Source: JAIVGZ01 sp964552205 (lineage in GTDB: Bacteria > Pseudomonadota > Gammaproteobacteria > Natronospirales > JAIVGZ01). From it: a DNA stretch of 44,352 nucleotides. Shown piece after piece: positions 1 through 9,000 of the stretch. Every line of letters starts with the position of its first letter. The first letter of the stretch is position 1. A program made the position numbers and the translations under genes. Under the pieces are notes generated by a model. It made no database searches. It had not been told where the DNA came from and was given only the letters and a program-made list of their open reading frames with translations. The DNA is taken from contig CAZKFT010000014.1 in the NCBI GenBank assembly GCA_964552205.1, positions 1 to 44,352 of the forward strand, in the 5' to 3' direction.

Positions 1-618
1 GTCGTGGAAGACATGCGTTACGCAGGTCAGGAAGATGAGTTCCCACCGATGTTCTACCGACCCTTGCGCGGGGGGTTCTTCAATAATGCCTACATCGCGA
101 GAGGCACGGTGGAACCCGAAGTCTTGCAGCCTTTGGTTTCGGAGCTCGTCTACGAGCGATTCCCGCCGATGATTGCAAACCCGGCACGCCCCATGAATGA
201 GGCGATGTACGAGGCGCTGAAGAGCGAGCGTGCGCGAGGACGCCTGGCGGCCACTGCCGCTGCTATCGCGTTGTTGCTCACGATGATCGGCCTGTATGCA
301 TCCATGCAGCATATGGTGGAAGCGCGGCGCAGTGAGTTGGCGTTGCGCAAGGCCATCGGTGCGGGGGATGGAGACTTGGTGCTGATGATCCTGAAACGGG
401 CGGGAGCCATCGTCGGGCTCGGTGTCGTCGCAGCCCTGGTTGCCATGTTCTTCCTGGTCGAGCGGGCGGAATCCTTGTTGTTTGGGCTCGATGTGCTGGG
501 CTTGGGAGCCTGGGGGGTTTCAATCATCGTAGTGATTGGTACCGGTGTGTTATCGGCCTGGTTGCCGGCCATCAGGGCTGGCCGCGTTGACCCAGCGATA
601 GCACTCCGATATGAATGA
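1..618 (+). CDS. ABC transporter permease, MacB/FtsX type (3' part only)
   Basis: The frame is open from the first base, so the N-terminus and the periplasmic core lie outside the window. What remains is the end of the large periplasmic domain followed by the classic C-terminal FtsX membrane domain: one membrane helix (AIALLLTMIGLYASM), then a cytoplasmic segment with the family motif RRSELALRKAIGAG, two more hydrophobic segments, and the ending RAGRVDPAIALRYE, which is diagnostic of MacB-like permeases. Such proteins work with a cytoplasmic ATPase in mechanotransmission or efflux of peptides, macrolides or lipoproteins. The substrate cannot be read from this fragment. It ends 3 nt before the response regulator, so the two are probably one operon, with the ATPase and adaptor genes expected upstream. 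Confidence 0.85.
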   Translation, partial: VVEDMRYAGQEDEFPPMFYRPLRGGFFNNAYIARGTVEPEVLQPLVSELVYERFPPMIANPARPMNEAMYEALKSERARGRLAATAAAIALLLTMIGLYASMQHMVEARRSELALRKAIGAGDGDLVLMILKRAGAIVGLGVVAALVAMFFLVERAESLLFGLDVLGLGAWGVSIIVVIGTGVLSAWLPAIRAGRVDPAIALRYE

Positions 619-621
619 CGG

Positions 622-1977
622 ATGTCCAGCCGCGCGCCAAGGGTTCTGATAGCCGATGACCAGAAGGATGTGGTCGAAGCATTGCGACTTCTGCTCAAGG
701 GCGAGGGCTATTCCACAGAGACCTTTTCCCATCCCAATGCGTTGATCGAGGCGCTACGCGCCCGTACAGCGGATGCGGTCCTGATGGACCTCAACTACAC
801 ACGCGACACGACTTCCGGGGAAGAGGGGCTGGACGCCGTGGCGCGCATTCGCGCCTTCGATCCGCACACGCCCATCATCGTCATGACAGCCTGGGGCACC
901 ATCGAATTGGTGGTCGAGGCCATGCGCCGCGGCGCCCAGGACTTTGTTGAAAAACCCTGGGATAACGCTAGGTTACTGACTGTTCTTAAGACTCAAGTTG
1001 CACTTGGTCAGGCCTTGCGCAGAACCCGGGCGCTAGAAGCCGAGAACCGCCAGCTAAGAGGCGATGACGGCGTACTCGTCGCGGAGTCCGCTGTCATGCA
1101 GCCGGTGCTGGAGACCATAGAGCAGGTGGCGCCCTCGGATGCGAATGTCCTGATTACCGGTGAGAGTGGGACTGGCAAGGGCTTGGTCGCCCGCCTGATT
1201 CATGAGTTGTCACCGCGCAGGGACCACAGCTTGGTCGTGGTCAACATCGGTGCACTGGCGGAGACGGTGTTCGAGTCGGAGATGTTCGGGCATGTGAAGG
1301 GAGCGTTCACGGATGCCAAATCCGACCGCGTGGGCCGTTTCGAGCTTGCGGACAACGGCACGCTGTTCCTGGATGAAATTGCCAACATCCCGGTGGCCCA
1401 GCAGGCTCGCCTACTCCGGGTGCTGGAAGATGGCGAGTTCGAGCGGCTCGGTTCCTCACGAACCCTCAAAGCGGATGTACGCGTGCTGGCGGCCACCAAT
1501 GCTGACATCGAGGGAGAGATCGAGGCGGGCCGCTTCAGACGCGATCTTCTGTACAGGCTGAACACCATCCACATTCATCTCCCTCCCTTGCGAGAGCGGG
1601 GCGATGATCTGGTTCACCTTGCACAACGATTTCTGGCCCAACACGCACAGAAACATCGCCGACCGGTGGAAGCATTTACGGACGCTGCCTTGTCGGCAGT
1701 GCGTCGTTACAACTGGCCGGGCAATGTGCGCGAGCTCAACCATGTCATCGAACGAGCGGTACTGATGTCGCGCGGAAACAGCATTGGACCCGCTGATTTG
1801 CGCCTCGATGCTTCGGTAGCAGTGGGAGAGCGCGAGCCTGTGACGCTGGATGAGATGGAGTGCGAGCTCATCAAGGCGGCTTTGTTGCGCCATGACGGCA
1901 ATGTCGTCGAGGCCGCCGAGGAACTCGGGGTGAGCCGATCCGCACTCTACCGTCGCATGGAGAAGTTCGGATTGTGA
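622..1977 (+). CDS. sigma-54-dependent response regulator, NtrC family
   Basis: This 451-residue activator has three domains. The receiver (about 5-125) carries the acidic pair DD12-13, phosphoacceptor Asp56 in VLMDLNY, Thr in VMTAWG and Lys111 in EKPW. The AAA+ domain (about 150-390) has Walker A GESGTGKG at 180-187 and Walker B LFLDE at 248-252. A Fis-type helix-turn-helix ends the protein (about 410-451). The sigma-54 contact loop reads GAFTDA (227-232) instead of the usual GAFTGA. It presumably activates sigma-54 promoters when phosphorylated by the kinase encoded immediately downstream, whose GTG start overlaps its stop by 4 nt. Targets are unknown; the linked ABC permease genes are the obvious candidate. 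Confidence 0.93.
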   Translation: MSSRAPRVLIADDQKDVVEALRLLLKGEGYSTETFSHPNALIEALRARTADAVLMDLNYTRDTTSGEEGLDAVARIRAFDPHTPIIVMTAWGTIELVVEAMRRGAQDFVEKPWDNARLLTVLKTQVALGQALRRTRALEAENRQLRGDDGVLVAESAVMQPVLETIEQVAPSDANVLITGESGTGKGLVARLIHELSPRRDHSLVVVNIGALAETVFESEMFGHVKGAFTDAKSDRVGRFELADNGTLFLDEIANIPVAQQARLLRVLEDGEFERLGSSRTLKADVRVLAATNADIEGEIEAGRFRRDLLYRLNTIHIHLPPLRERGDDLVHLAQRFLAQHAQKHRRPVEAFTDAALSAVRRYNWPGNVRELNHVIERAVLMSRGNSIGPADLRLDASVAVGEREPVTLDEMECELIKAALLRHDGNVVEAAEELGVSRSALYRRMEKFGL

Positions 1978-3281
1978 AACTGCGATTCCAGGATCGCATC
2001 GTCCTTCTGACCTTCGTCACCCTCGGTCCCTCGTGGCTGGCGGCCTCCTTGTTCATTTATCACTGGGACATCAACATCACCCTGCGGTGGTCCCTGTTCA
2101 TCACCATCTCCTTGTTTGTGCTGATAGGGGCTTATGTCCTGCGGCGGCGGGTCGTAGTACCGCTGCAATCGCTGGCCAATCTGCTGGAAGCCCTGCGTGA
2201 GGGCGACTACTCGCTACGCGGTCGCAATGTGGATCCGGCGGATGCGGTTGGCGAAGTGATGGTCGAAGTGAACTCTCTCAGCCGGACATTGCACTTCCAG
2301 CGGTTACAAGCGCTGGAAGCTGGTGTGTTGCTGCAGAAGGTCATCGCCGAAGTGGATCTCGCGGTGTTTGCCTTCGATGGGGGCCGGTGCCTGCGTCTGG
2401 TCAACCGTGCGGGCGAACGTTTGCTGGCGGCAGAAGCGCCGACCTTGCTGGGGCGTGATGCTGAGTCGTTGGGCCTGACTGATCTGCTGGACGAGCCCTC
2501 CGGACGCATCATTTCACGCGTGTTTCCCGGGGGATCTGGTCGCTGGGAGGTTCGACGCCGGAGTTTCCGTGAGGATGGGAGACCACATGAACTGTTGGTG
2601 ATTTCCGAACTGTCGCGCGCGCTGCGAGAGGAAGAGCGGCAGGCCTGGCAGCGCCTGGTCCGGGTCATTGGCCATGAGCTCAACAATTCGCTGGCGCCCA
2701 TCAAATCGATGGCGGGAACGCTGCGCACGCTCATTGCTCGTGATCCTTTGCCGGACGACTGGCGTGAGGATGCCGCTTCCGGTCTGACCGTCATCGGCGA
2801 TCGGGCCGAGTCACTGGGGCGTTTCATGGGCGGATACGCACAGCTGGCGCGGCTACCTGCACCGCGCCGCAGGCCATGCGAGCTTGCGGCGCTCATTAAC
2901 AAGGTTGTGCCCTTGGTGGGTGGAAAGCGTATTGCCGTGGATGGGGGTCAGACGGTGACACTTGAGGCGGATGGCGACCAGCTCGAACAGGTGTTCATCA
3001 ACCTGCTCAAGAACGCCTTGGAAGCCGCAGGTGATCTGGGCGGCGTGCGTGTTCTTTGGACGGTCGCCAACGACGCGGTACAAATCGACATCGAGGACGA
3101 TGGCCCCGGAGTTGCACGCACGGAAAACCTCTGGGTGCCATTCTTCACCACCAAGCCCGGAGGAACGGGTATCGGCTTGGTGCTGTGCCGTGAAATCGTC
3201 GAGAACCATGGCGGTACAATTGCCCTGGAGAATCGTGAACAGGCGCGGGGCGCAGTTGCGCGTATCCGGCTACCGCTTTGA
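1974..3281 (+). CDS. sensor histidine kinase, NtrY-like
   Basis: This 435-residue inner-membrane kinase starts at GTG inside the stop codon of the response regulator (GTGA overlap), implying translational coupling and a cognate pair. Two N-terminal membrane helices (about 8-30 and 39-57) enclose a very short periplasmic loop, so it probably senses membrane or cytoplasmic signals rather than a periplasmic ligand. A HAMP-like segment follows (about 58-110), then a PAS-like region (about 120-210). The H-box is VIGHELNNSLAPIKS with His234. The catalytic domain has the N-box NLLKNALEA, G1 DDGPGV and G2 GTGIGL. All catalytic motifs are intact. The signal is not identifiable from sequence. Confidence 0.93.
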   Translation: MKLRFQDRIVLLTFVTLGPSWLAASLFIYHWDINITLRWSLFITISLFVLIGAYVLRRRVVVPLQSLANLLEALREGDYSLRGRNVDPADAVGEVMVEVNSLSRTLHFQRLQALEAGVLLQKVIAEVDLAVFAFDGGRCLRLVNRAGERLLAAEAPTLLGRDAESLGLTDLLDEPSGRIISRVFPGGSGRWEVRRRSFREDGRPHELLVISELSRALREEERQAWQRLVRVIGHELNNSLAPIKSMAGTLRTLIARDPLPDDWREDAASGLTVIGDRAESLGRFMGGYAQLARLPAPRRRPCELAALINKVVPLVGGKRIAVDGGQTVTLEADGDQLEQVFINLLKNALEAAGDLGGVRVLWTVANDAVQIDIEDDGPGVARTENLWVPFFTTKPGGTGIGLVLCREIVENHGGTIALENREQARGAVARIRLPL

Positions 3282-3296
3282 TTTGGAGGGTCTGAA

Positions 3297-4661
3297 ATGA
3301 AGCGAGTCATCACACTGTTGATTGCTCTGGTACCGGTCTTGGTCTATGCAGAGCCCGTGCATGAGTTCGCTGTGACGAACGTCACCGTCATTCCGATGGA
3401 CGAGGACCGCGTGTTGCCGGCCCAGACGGTCATCATCCGGGACGGTCTCATCGCGGAAGTGGGTCCGGCCAACCGTGTGAGCGTCCCCCGTGACATGCAG
3501 ACCGTGGATGGACGCGGTCGCTACCTGATGCCAGGGTTGGCGGAAATGCATGCGCATGTGCCGCCGCAAACCAATCAACAACAGTGGACTGAGGACATAC
3601 TCTTTTTGTATGTTGCCAACGGCATCACATTTGCCCGCAGCATGCTCGGCGCGCCACATCACATCGCGCTACGGGAATCGGCTGCCAGTGGGGAGATTGT
3701 GTCGCCGCGTTTGTACTTGTCAGGTCCCTCATTCAATGGCAATTCCGTCGCATCGCCCGCCATGGGGCGTGACATGGTCGCAGCACAGAAGGAGGCCGGT
3801 TACGATTTCCTTAAAATCCATCCGGGCCTGGATGCTGACCGTTTCGATGCCATCGTTGCCGCAGCGCGTGAGCACGACATGACCTTTGGCGGCCATGTCT
3901 CCAACCAGGTTGGTGTACTGAGGGCCATGCGCTCCGGACAGGCCACCATCGATCATCTGGATGAGTACATTCCGGCGATGCTGTCCGACGGCGCAACCGC
4001 AAGCGGTCAGGCATCGATGTTTTTCGGGTGGAATCTGGCTGACGGCGTGGACGAGCGCGCCATCGATGTCGTGGCGGCCATGACCCGGGATGCAGGCACC
4101 TGGAACGTGCCGACCGAGAGCCTCATTCAGCATGTGCTCTCAGCCGCGCTGCCGCCAGAGATGCTCGCGGAGCGGGAGGAGATGCGCTATGTGCCGCGCC
4201 CGATGGTGGCGCAGTGGGTCCAGGCCAAACGCAACATCATGGGTAATCCAGCATATAGTGCCGAGCAGATCGAGCACTTCATTGAGATTCGCGCCAAACT
4301 CATCAAGGCGCTGCATGATGCAGGCGCGGGCCTGTTACTGGGATCCGATGCGCCGCAGATTTTCAATGTACCGGGCTTCGCCATCCACCATGAGTTGCGC
4401 ATGTTGGTGGAGGCGGGCTTGAGCCCATTCGATGCCTTGGCGACAGGCAACCGGAATGTCGCCCGCTTTCTGGGTGAGGAGTCGGTATTCGGAACCGTGG
4501 AGGCTGGAAAACGCGCAGACCTGATTCTGCTCGAGCGCAACCCGCTGATTGACGTCGCAAATGTGCAGCACCGTGCGGGTGTCGTCGTGAACGGACGTTG
4601 GATTTCCGAGGAGGAGATCCAGGAAGGCTTGGCCGAGATCGCTGCGCGTTATCAGGACTGA
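3297..4661 (+). CDS. exported metal-dependent amidohydrolase
   Basis: The 454-residue protein has a Sec signal peptide (MKRVITLLIALVPVLVYA, cleavage near residue 18) and an amidohydrolase-superfamily fold. Metal ligands visible are the HxH pair His85/His87 in GLAEMHAHV, a probable bridging Lys173 in FLKIHPG, His200 (GGHVSN), His220 (IDHLDEY) and Asp351 in LLGSDAPQ. The C-terminus has the family segment GKRADLILLERNPL. Related proteins are annotated as imidazolonepropionase-like or prolidase-like hydrolases; the substrate here is unknown. A good Shine-Dalgarno GGAGGG at 3285-3290 precedes the ATG. It lies 15 bp after the histidine kinase gene on the same strand and is probably co-transcribed with the ABC permease/two-component genes. 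Confidence 0.88.
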   Translation: MKRVITLLIALVPVLVYAEPVHEFAVTNVTVIPMDEDRVLPAQTVIIRDGLIAEVGPANRVSVPRDMQTVDGRGRYLMPGLAEMHAHVPPQTNQQQWTEDILFLYVANGITFARSMLGAPHHIALRESAASGEIVSPRLYLSGPSFNGNSVASPAMGRDMVAAQKEAGYDFLKIHPGLDADRFDAIVAAAREHDMTFGGHVSNQVGVLRAMRSGQATIDHLDEYIPAMLSDGATASGQASMFFGWNLADGVDERAIDVVAAMTRDAGTWNVPTESLIQHVLSAALPPEMLAEREEMRYVPRPMVAQWVQAKRNIMGNPAYSAEQIEHFIEIRAKLIKALHDAGAGLLLGSDAPQIFNVPGFAIHHELRMLVEAGLSPFDALATGNRNVARFLGEESVFGTVEAGKRADLILLERNPLIDVANVQHRAGVVVNGRWISEEEIQEGLAEIAARYQD

Positions 4662-4665
4662 TTTG

Positions 4666-4804
4666 GTTCTCGCAGAGNNNNNNNNNNNNNNNNNNNNNNN
4701 NNNNNNNNNNNNNNNNNNNNNNNNNNNNNNNNNNNNNNNNNNNNNNNNNNNNNNNNNNNNNNNNNNNNNNNNNNNNNCTCCGCGTCTCCGCGTCTCCGCG
4801 AGAG
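4666..4804. repeat. GC-rich tandem/inverted repeat flanking the assembly gap
   Basis: Right of the gap the 8-bp unit TCTCCGCG is repeated: CTCCGCG at 4778-4784, then full copies at 4785-4792 and 4793-4800, followed by AGAG. Left of the gap the sequence TTCTCGCAGAG (about 4667-4677) matches the reverse complement of the end of that array (CTCGCGGAG) with one mismatch. The whole would form a long hairpin between two converging genes. It is probably a dispersed intergenic palindromic repeat and could act as a bidirectional transcription terminator. The middle is unsequenced, so its true length is unknown. Confidence 0.7.
4678..4777. other. assembly gap of exactly 100 N
   Basis: Exactly 100 N characters lie between the 3' ends of the amidohydrolase and RDD genes, which converge here. 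Exactly 100 is the conventional filler for a gap of unknown size, so coordinates downstream are nominal. Both edges of the gap consist of repeat sequence, which probably caused the break. Confidence 0.97.
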
Positions 4805-4807
4805 CAT

Positions 4808-5248
4808 TCATTTGGGTGGTTTGGGAACCAACACCAACCGCGTTCCGGAGAGTCGGTCGTGCACCGCCAAACGCTCTCGGTCAAACACCATCCAGAGTAA
4901 GCCCAACCCGGCCAAGCCGATGGAAGGGATGGCCCAGACAAAGCGCAACGCCGCGTCACGCCATCGAAGCGGTCCGCCATCACGACCAACCACCTGCATG
5001 CGCCAGGCTTTCAGCCCGAGCGTCTGACCGCCGTGTGTCCAGAAGCCGCCGAAGAAGGCAAACACCACCCCAAGCACCCATACCTGCAACAGCGTCCGGG
5101 CCGCGCCGGGTTGCAAGCCGATGGCCTCGCCACCACTGAGCGGTAGGGTCAGGCCGATTGCCAGCAGAACAACGGCCAGCATCAGTAAGCCGTCATAAAC
5201 CATTGCGGCAAGACGCCTCGCCAACCCCGGCGCGTTCACCGCGTCCAT
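4808..5248 (-). CDS. RDD family membrane protein
   Basis: This small inner-membrane protein (146 residues from the ATG at 5248; a GTG at 5272 would add 8) has the RDD signature: Arg and Asp in the first helix region (GLARRLAAMVYDGLLMLAVV), a second helix near VLGVVFAFFGGFW, the loop GGQTLGLKAWRMQVV, and a final hydrophobic segment near the C-terminus. RDD proteins are mostly uncharacterised; some have been linked to ion transport. The ATG start overlaps the end of the upstream cyclotransferase gene by 13 nt, so the two are probably one leftward operon. Its 3' end abuts the repeat array beside the assembly gap. Confidence 0.85.
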   Translation of the reverse strand: MDAVNAPGLARRLAAMVYDGLLMLAVVLLAIGLTLPLSGGEAIGLQPGAARTLLQVWVLGVVFAFFGGFWTHGGQTLGLKAWRMQVVGRDGGPLRWRDAALRFVWAIPSIGLAGLGLLWMVFDRERLAVHDRLSGTRLVLVPKPPK

Positions 5249-6000
5249 CGGATCTCGAACAACAGCGGCCACAATTTGCCGGTCGCGAAAAATCGGCCGG
5301 TGGTTTCATCATAGGCAATGCCATTGGGGGACTCGTAGTCCATCCTGGGCTCGAAGCCGAGGTGGGGAATGAGTGGTTGCAGGTCGAGAAACGCCTCCAC
5401 CTCACCTGTGACTGGTTCTATGATTGCTACCCGGGTCGTCAGCCAGACGTTCGCATAAACCCGTCCGTCCATGTACACGAGCTCATTGAGCATGGGTAGT
5501 GGCTCACCGTCAGCAGTGACCGTCACTCTGTGTGATTCACGGAAGGTGGCGGGGTCGAGAAAACGCAATTCGGCGGAACCGTCGCTCATGATCAGGTGCT
5601 CGCCGTTGTTGGTAAGGCCCCAGCCTTCGCCCCGGTAACTGAACCGGCGTACTTGCTCGAATGTGTCGAGGTCATAGACATAGGCGCGCTGGTTGGCCCA
5701 GGTGAGTTGGTATATGCGCCCACCATATACCGTGATGCCTTCCCCGAATTCGCGCCGGTCCAGCCGCACCTGGCGCTGGATAGTGCCGCGCGCGAGGTCC
5801 ACTTCGCGCAGGGTGGAGCGGCCATATAGGCCGGTACTTTCGAAGAGCCGCCCTTCGTGAATCACGAGTCCTTGTGTGAATGCGGTACGGTCGTGGGGGT
5901 AGCTCGTGACCACCTCGACGGGTAACACCGGTACAGCCAGAACATTGCTGGCCAGCAAAAGTACACAGACAAAGAAGAAAAGGCGGCTTTTCATTGGCAT
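5236..6000 (-). CDS. glutaminyl-peptide cyclotransferase, secreted (plant/bacterial QC type)
   Basis: The 254-residue product starts with a signal peptide (MKSRLFFFVCVLLLASNVLA; the ATG at 5994 fits this as well as the one at 6000). The mature part is the five-bladed beta-propeller of glutamine cyclotransferase: FTQGLVIHEGRLFESTGLYG, FGEGITVYGGRIYQLTW, GEGWGLTNNGEHLIMSDGS, LNELVYMDG, NGIAYD and TGKLWPLLFEI. The family converts N-terminal glutamine of proteins to pyroglutamate, here in the periplasm or outside the cell. All propeller motifs look intact. It is divergent from the GGDEF-EAL gene with almost no space between them, so a promoter for either must overlap the other's 5' end. Confidence 0.9.
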   Translation of the reverse strand: MPMKSRLFFFVCVLLLASNVLAVPVLPVEVVTSYPHDRTAFTQGLVIHEGRLFESTGLYGRSTLREVDLARGTIQRQVRLDRREFGEGITVYGGRIYQLTWANQRAYVYDLDTFEQVRRFSYRGEGWGLTNNGEHLIMSDGSAELRFLDPATFRESHRVTVTADGEPLPMLNELVYMDGRVYANVWLTTRVAIIEPVTGEVEAFLDLQPLIPHLGFEPRMDYESPNGIAYDETTGRFFATGKLWPLLFEIRWTR

Positions 6001-6023
6001 CCGGAGGGGCTAGTCTGGCCAAA

Positions 6024-9000
6024 GTGTACCGCAACCTGAAAAGTGAGCTTCAACCCATTTTGCTGGTCATGTTGTTGGCCGGCTTGGTTGTAGGCGCAGT
6101 TTTCGCGGATCGTCTTTTCGTCCAACAGGAACTCAACGCTTTGGAGGAGCGGGCAACCGAGGACCTGCGGCGCATTGCCTCGGATGCAGCCAGCGTATTG
6201 CGTGATTTCGTTCAGCTCACCCGCGGTGTTGCAGCGGCGATGGCAGCGGACCCGAATATGAGTCAGGCCAATTTCCAGCGCCTGGCACAACAGTTGTTCC
6301 GGGAGTATCCAGACGCCCGCAACATTGCCGCTGCGCCCGATCTGGTCATCCGCTACGTATATCCCCTGGCAGGCAATGAGCAGGCGCTTGGGTTGGATTA
6401 CCGGACCGTGCCGCACCAGATGATGGCTGTTCGTCGCGCAAGGGACACTGGCGAGGCGGTAGTGGACGGTCCTATAGACCTTGTCCAGGGTGGTAGGGGG
6501 TTCGTCGCACGGGTTCCGGTTTTCATACGGACTGGTGACGATGAAGATGCGTTCTGGGGCTTGGCAGCGGGTGTGCTGGATGAAGAACAGCTCTATCGGC
6601 ACGCTGGCTTGGCCAACCCCGGCCACTGGCTTGAAGTCGGCATTGAGCGGGTGCTCACCGGCGACGATCTGGGTGAATTCTTTTACGGGGCAGAAACGCT
6701 GCGGCGCACCAAGACCGTTTCCGTGACTGTTCCCTCAAGCTTGTTTGCCTGGCAGTTCTATGCCCGTCCCGTGGGAGGGTGGCAGGTTGCGCCCGCCCGC
6801 CAGTGGTCGTTTCGCTTGGCGTTACTTATCACCATTCTGTTGATTGCTTTGCCGGCATTCGGGATGTTGCGCACCCAACGACACCTCAGCCGCGCATTGG
6901 CCGACCTCGATGTCACCCTGAAAGCGATTCCGGAAACGATGTTCGAAGTGGACGCGGAAGGTCATGTGTTGGATTTGTGGGCCGACCCGGAGGATTTGAT
7001 TGTTGAGCGAACCGAAAAACTGAAACCCGGTACGCCAATCGCCGCCATTCTGCCTGCACATGCTGCTGATCAGCTCATGAAGGCAGTACGCCATGCTGCA
7101 GCTGGCCACACCGTGAGTGGTCGACAGCTCACCGTTTCCAAGGCCGAAGGTACCCGGCACTTCGAACTGTCCATTTCGTCGCAGCCATGGCCGAAAGACG
7201 GCGCGTTCGTCGTGCTCCTGCGCAACACGACCGAACTGCGTGACACGGAAATGCGGGAGCGCATGCGGCATGCTGTACTCGAGAAAGTCGGTCAGGGTGC
7301 GCCGCTGGTCGACGTGCTGGAATTCGTGGCTGGGCAGGTGACGCGTCAGTCTCCGGGACTTTATTGTGCGATCTTCGCCATTGAGCAGCGCTCCGGTACA
7401 TTGCGGTTCGAGGCCGCACCTGAGCTTTCCCATGACCTTGTGAGCGGGATGTTGCAGGTCCTGTTACAGGGAGGTGGGCCGGTCAGCGACGCGCTGACAA
7501 TGAAAAGTCGGCGCGTGGTCGAGAACGTATCGACCTCTGCGGAGTGCCAGCCAATCTGGGCGGCCAGTGCTGAAGTTGGCCTGGCTGGGGCGCTGGTGGA
7601 GCCGGTGCTGGGTTCGCAGGGAGAGCAATTGGGTGGGGTTGTCTTCTTCCGCGCCAAGTCAGGGTCAGATTGGGGTGCGGAGGAAGCGGTCATTGCTGCG
7701 GCAATCAATCTGGTGTCACTCGCCATTGAACGGGCCCGTGTCAACGACGACCTTCGGCTTGCCGACCTCGTCTACCGCAGTAGCTCGGAGGCGATGTTGG
7801 TAACGGATGCCGACAATCGCATCATCGCAGTGAATCCAGCTTTCACCACCGTTACCGGGTACTCGCCCGACGAAGCCATCGGGCAATCGCCATCCATGCT
7901 GCAATCTGGCCGTCATGGCGAAGAGTTCTATCGCGAGATGTGGCATGCATTGAATACCACCGGCGCGTGGGTTGGGGAGATATGGAACAGAAGAAAGAAC
8001 GGTGAGGAATTCCCGGAGTGGCTGACCATCAACACCATCTACAATGCGGACGGCAAAGTTCAGTCCAGGATTGCCCTGTTCGCAGACATCAGCGAGAAAA
8101 AGAAGGCTGACGAGTTGATCTGGTCGCAGGCGAACTACGACACCCTCACCAAACTGCCCAACAGGCGACTATTCATCGATCGCCTGGAACAGGGACTCCG
8201 CAAGGCGGGACGGGACAAGTCGCTTCTGGCGCTGCTCATGGTCGATCTCGACCGGTTCAAGGAGGTCAATGACAATTTTGGACATCACTTCGGCGACCAG
8301 TTGCTGATTGAAGCGGCACACCGCATCCAGTCCTGCGTACGGTCCAGTGATTCAGTCAGTCGACTCGGTGGTGATGAGTTCACGGTGATGATGACCGACC
8401 TGCGCGGCTCCGCGGACGTGGACCGCGTCACGCAGAAAATCCTGCAGATGCTTGCGGAACCATTCCATATCGAGGACCACCCTGTGTACATCTCCGGGAG
8501 TATCGGTATCACGCTGTTCCCGGATGATGCCGATACACCGGTGGACATGTTGAAAAACGCGGACCAGGCAATGTATGAGTCCAAGCGCTTGGGCCGGAAC
8601 CGCTACTGCTGGTTTTCGCGCGCCATGCAGGAGGCGGCGCAGACACGGATGCAGACTGCGGCGGACCTGCGGGTTGCCATCGAACGCCAGGAGTTCAGTG
8701 TTGCTTACCAGCCAGTCGTGAATATGAACACTGGAGAGGTTTTGAAGGTTGAGGCCTTGGTGAGATGGACCCATCCTGTCAGAGGGTCGGTGAGCCCGGC
8801 AGCGTTCATACCCATCGCAGAGGAAACCGGGCTCATCGATGAGATCGGGTTCTGGGTGTTCAGCCAGGCTGTGCGACAGGCGCGGATGTGGCGGGAGCGT
8901 TTTGGTATTGATCTGCAAGTGTCGGTGAACAATTCACCAGTGCAGTTCCAGGAGAAGTACAGGTTGCATACGCGGTGGGTGGAAGAGGTCAGGTCCAACG

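Noticed and set aside
4778..4800. Repeats beside the assembly gap as the edge of a CRISPR array
   Set aside because: The 8-bp units are contiguous with no spacers, and there are no cas genes; it is a simple tandem repeat.
6280..6300. TGGCAC-N5-TTGTT as a sigma-54 promoter for the adjacent regulator to act on
   Set aside because: It lies inside the c-di-GMP coding region and lacks the invariant GC of the -12 element.
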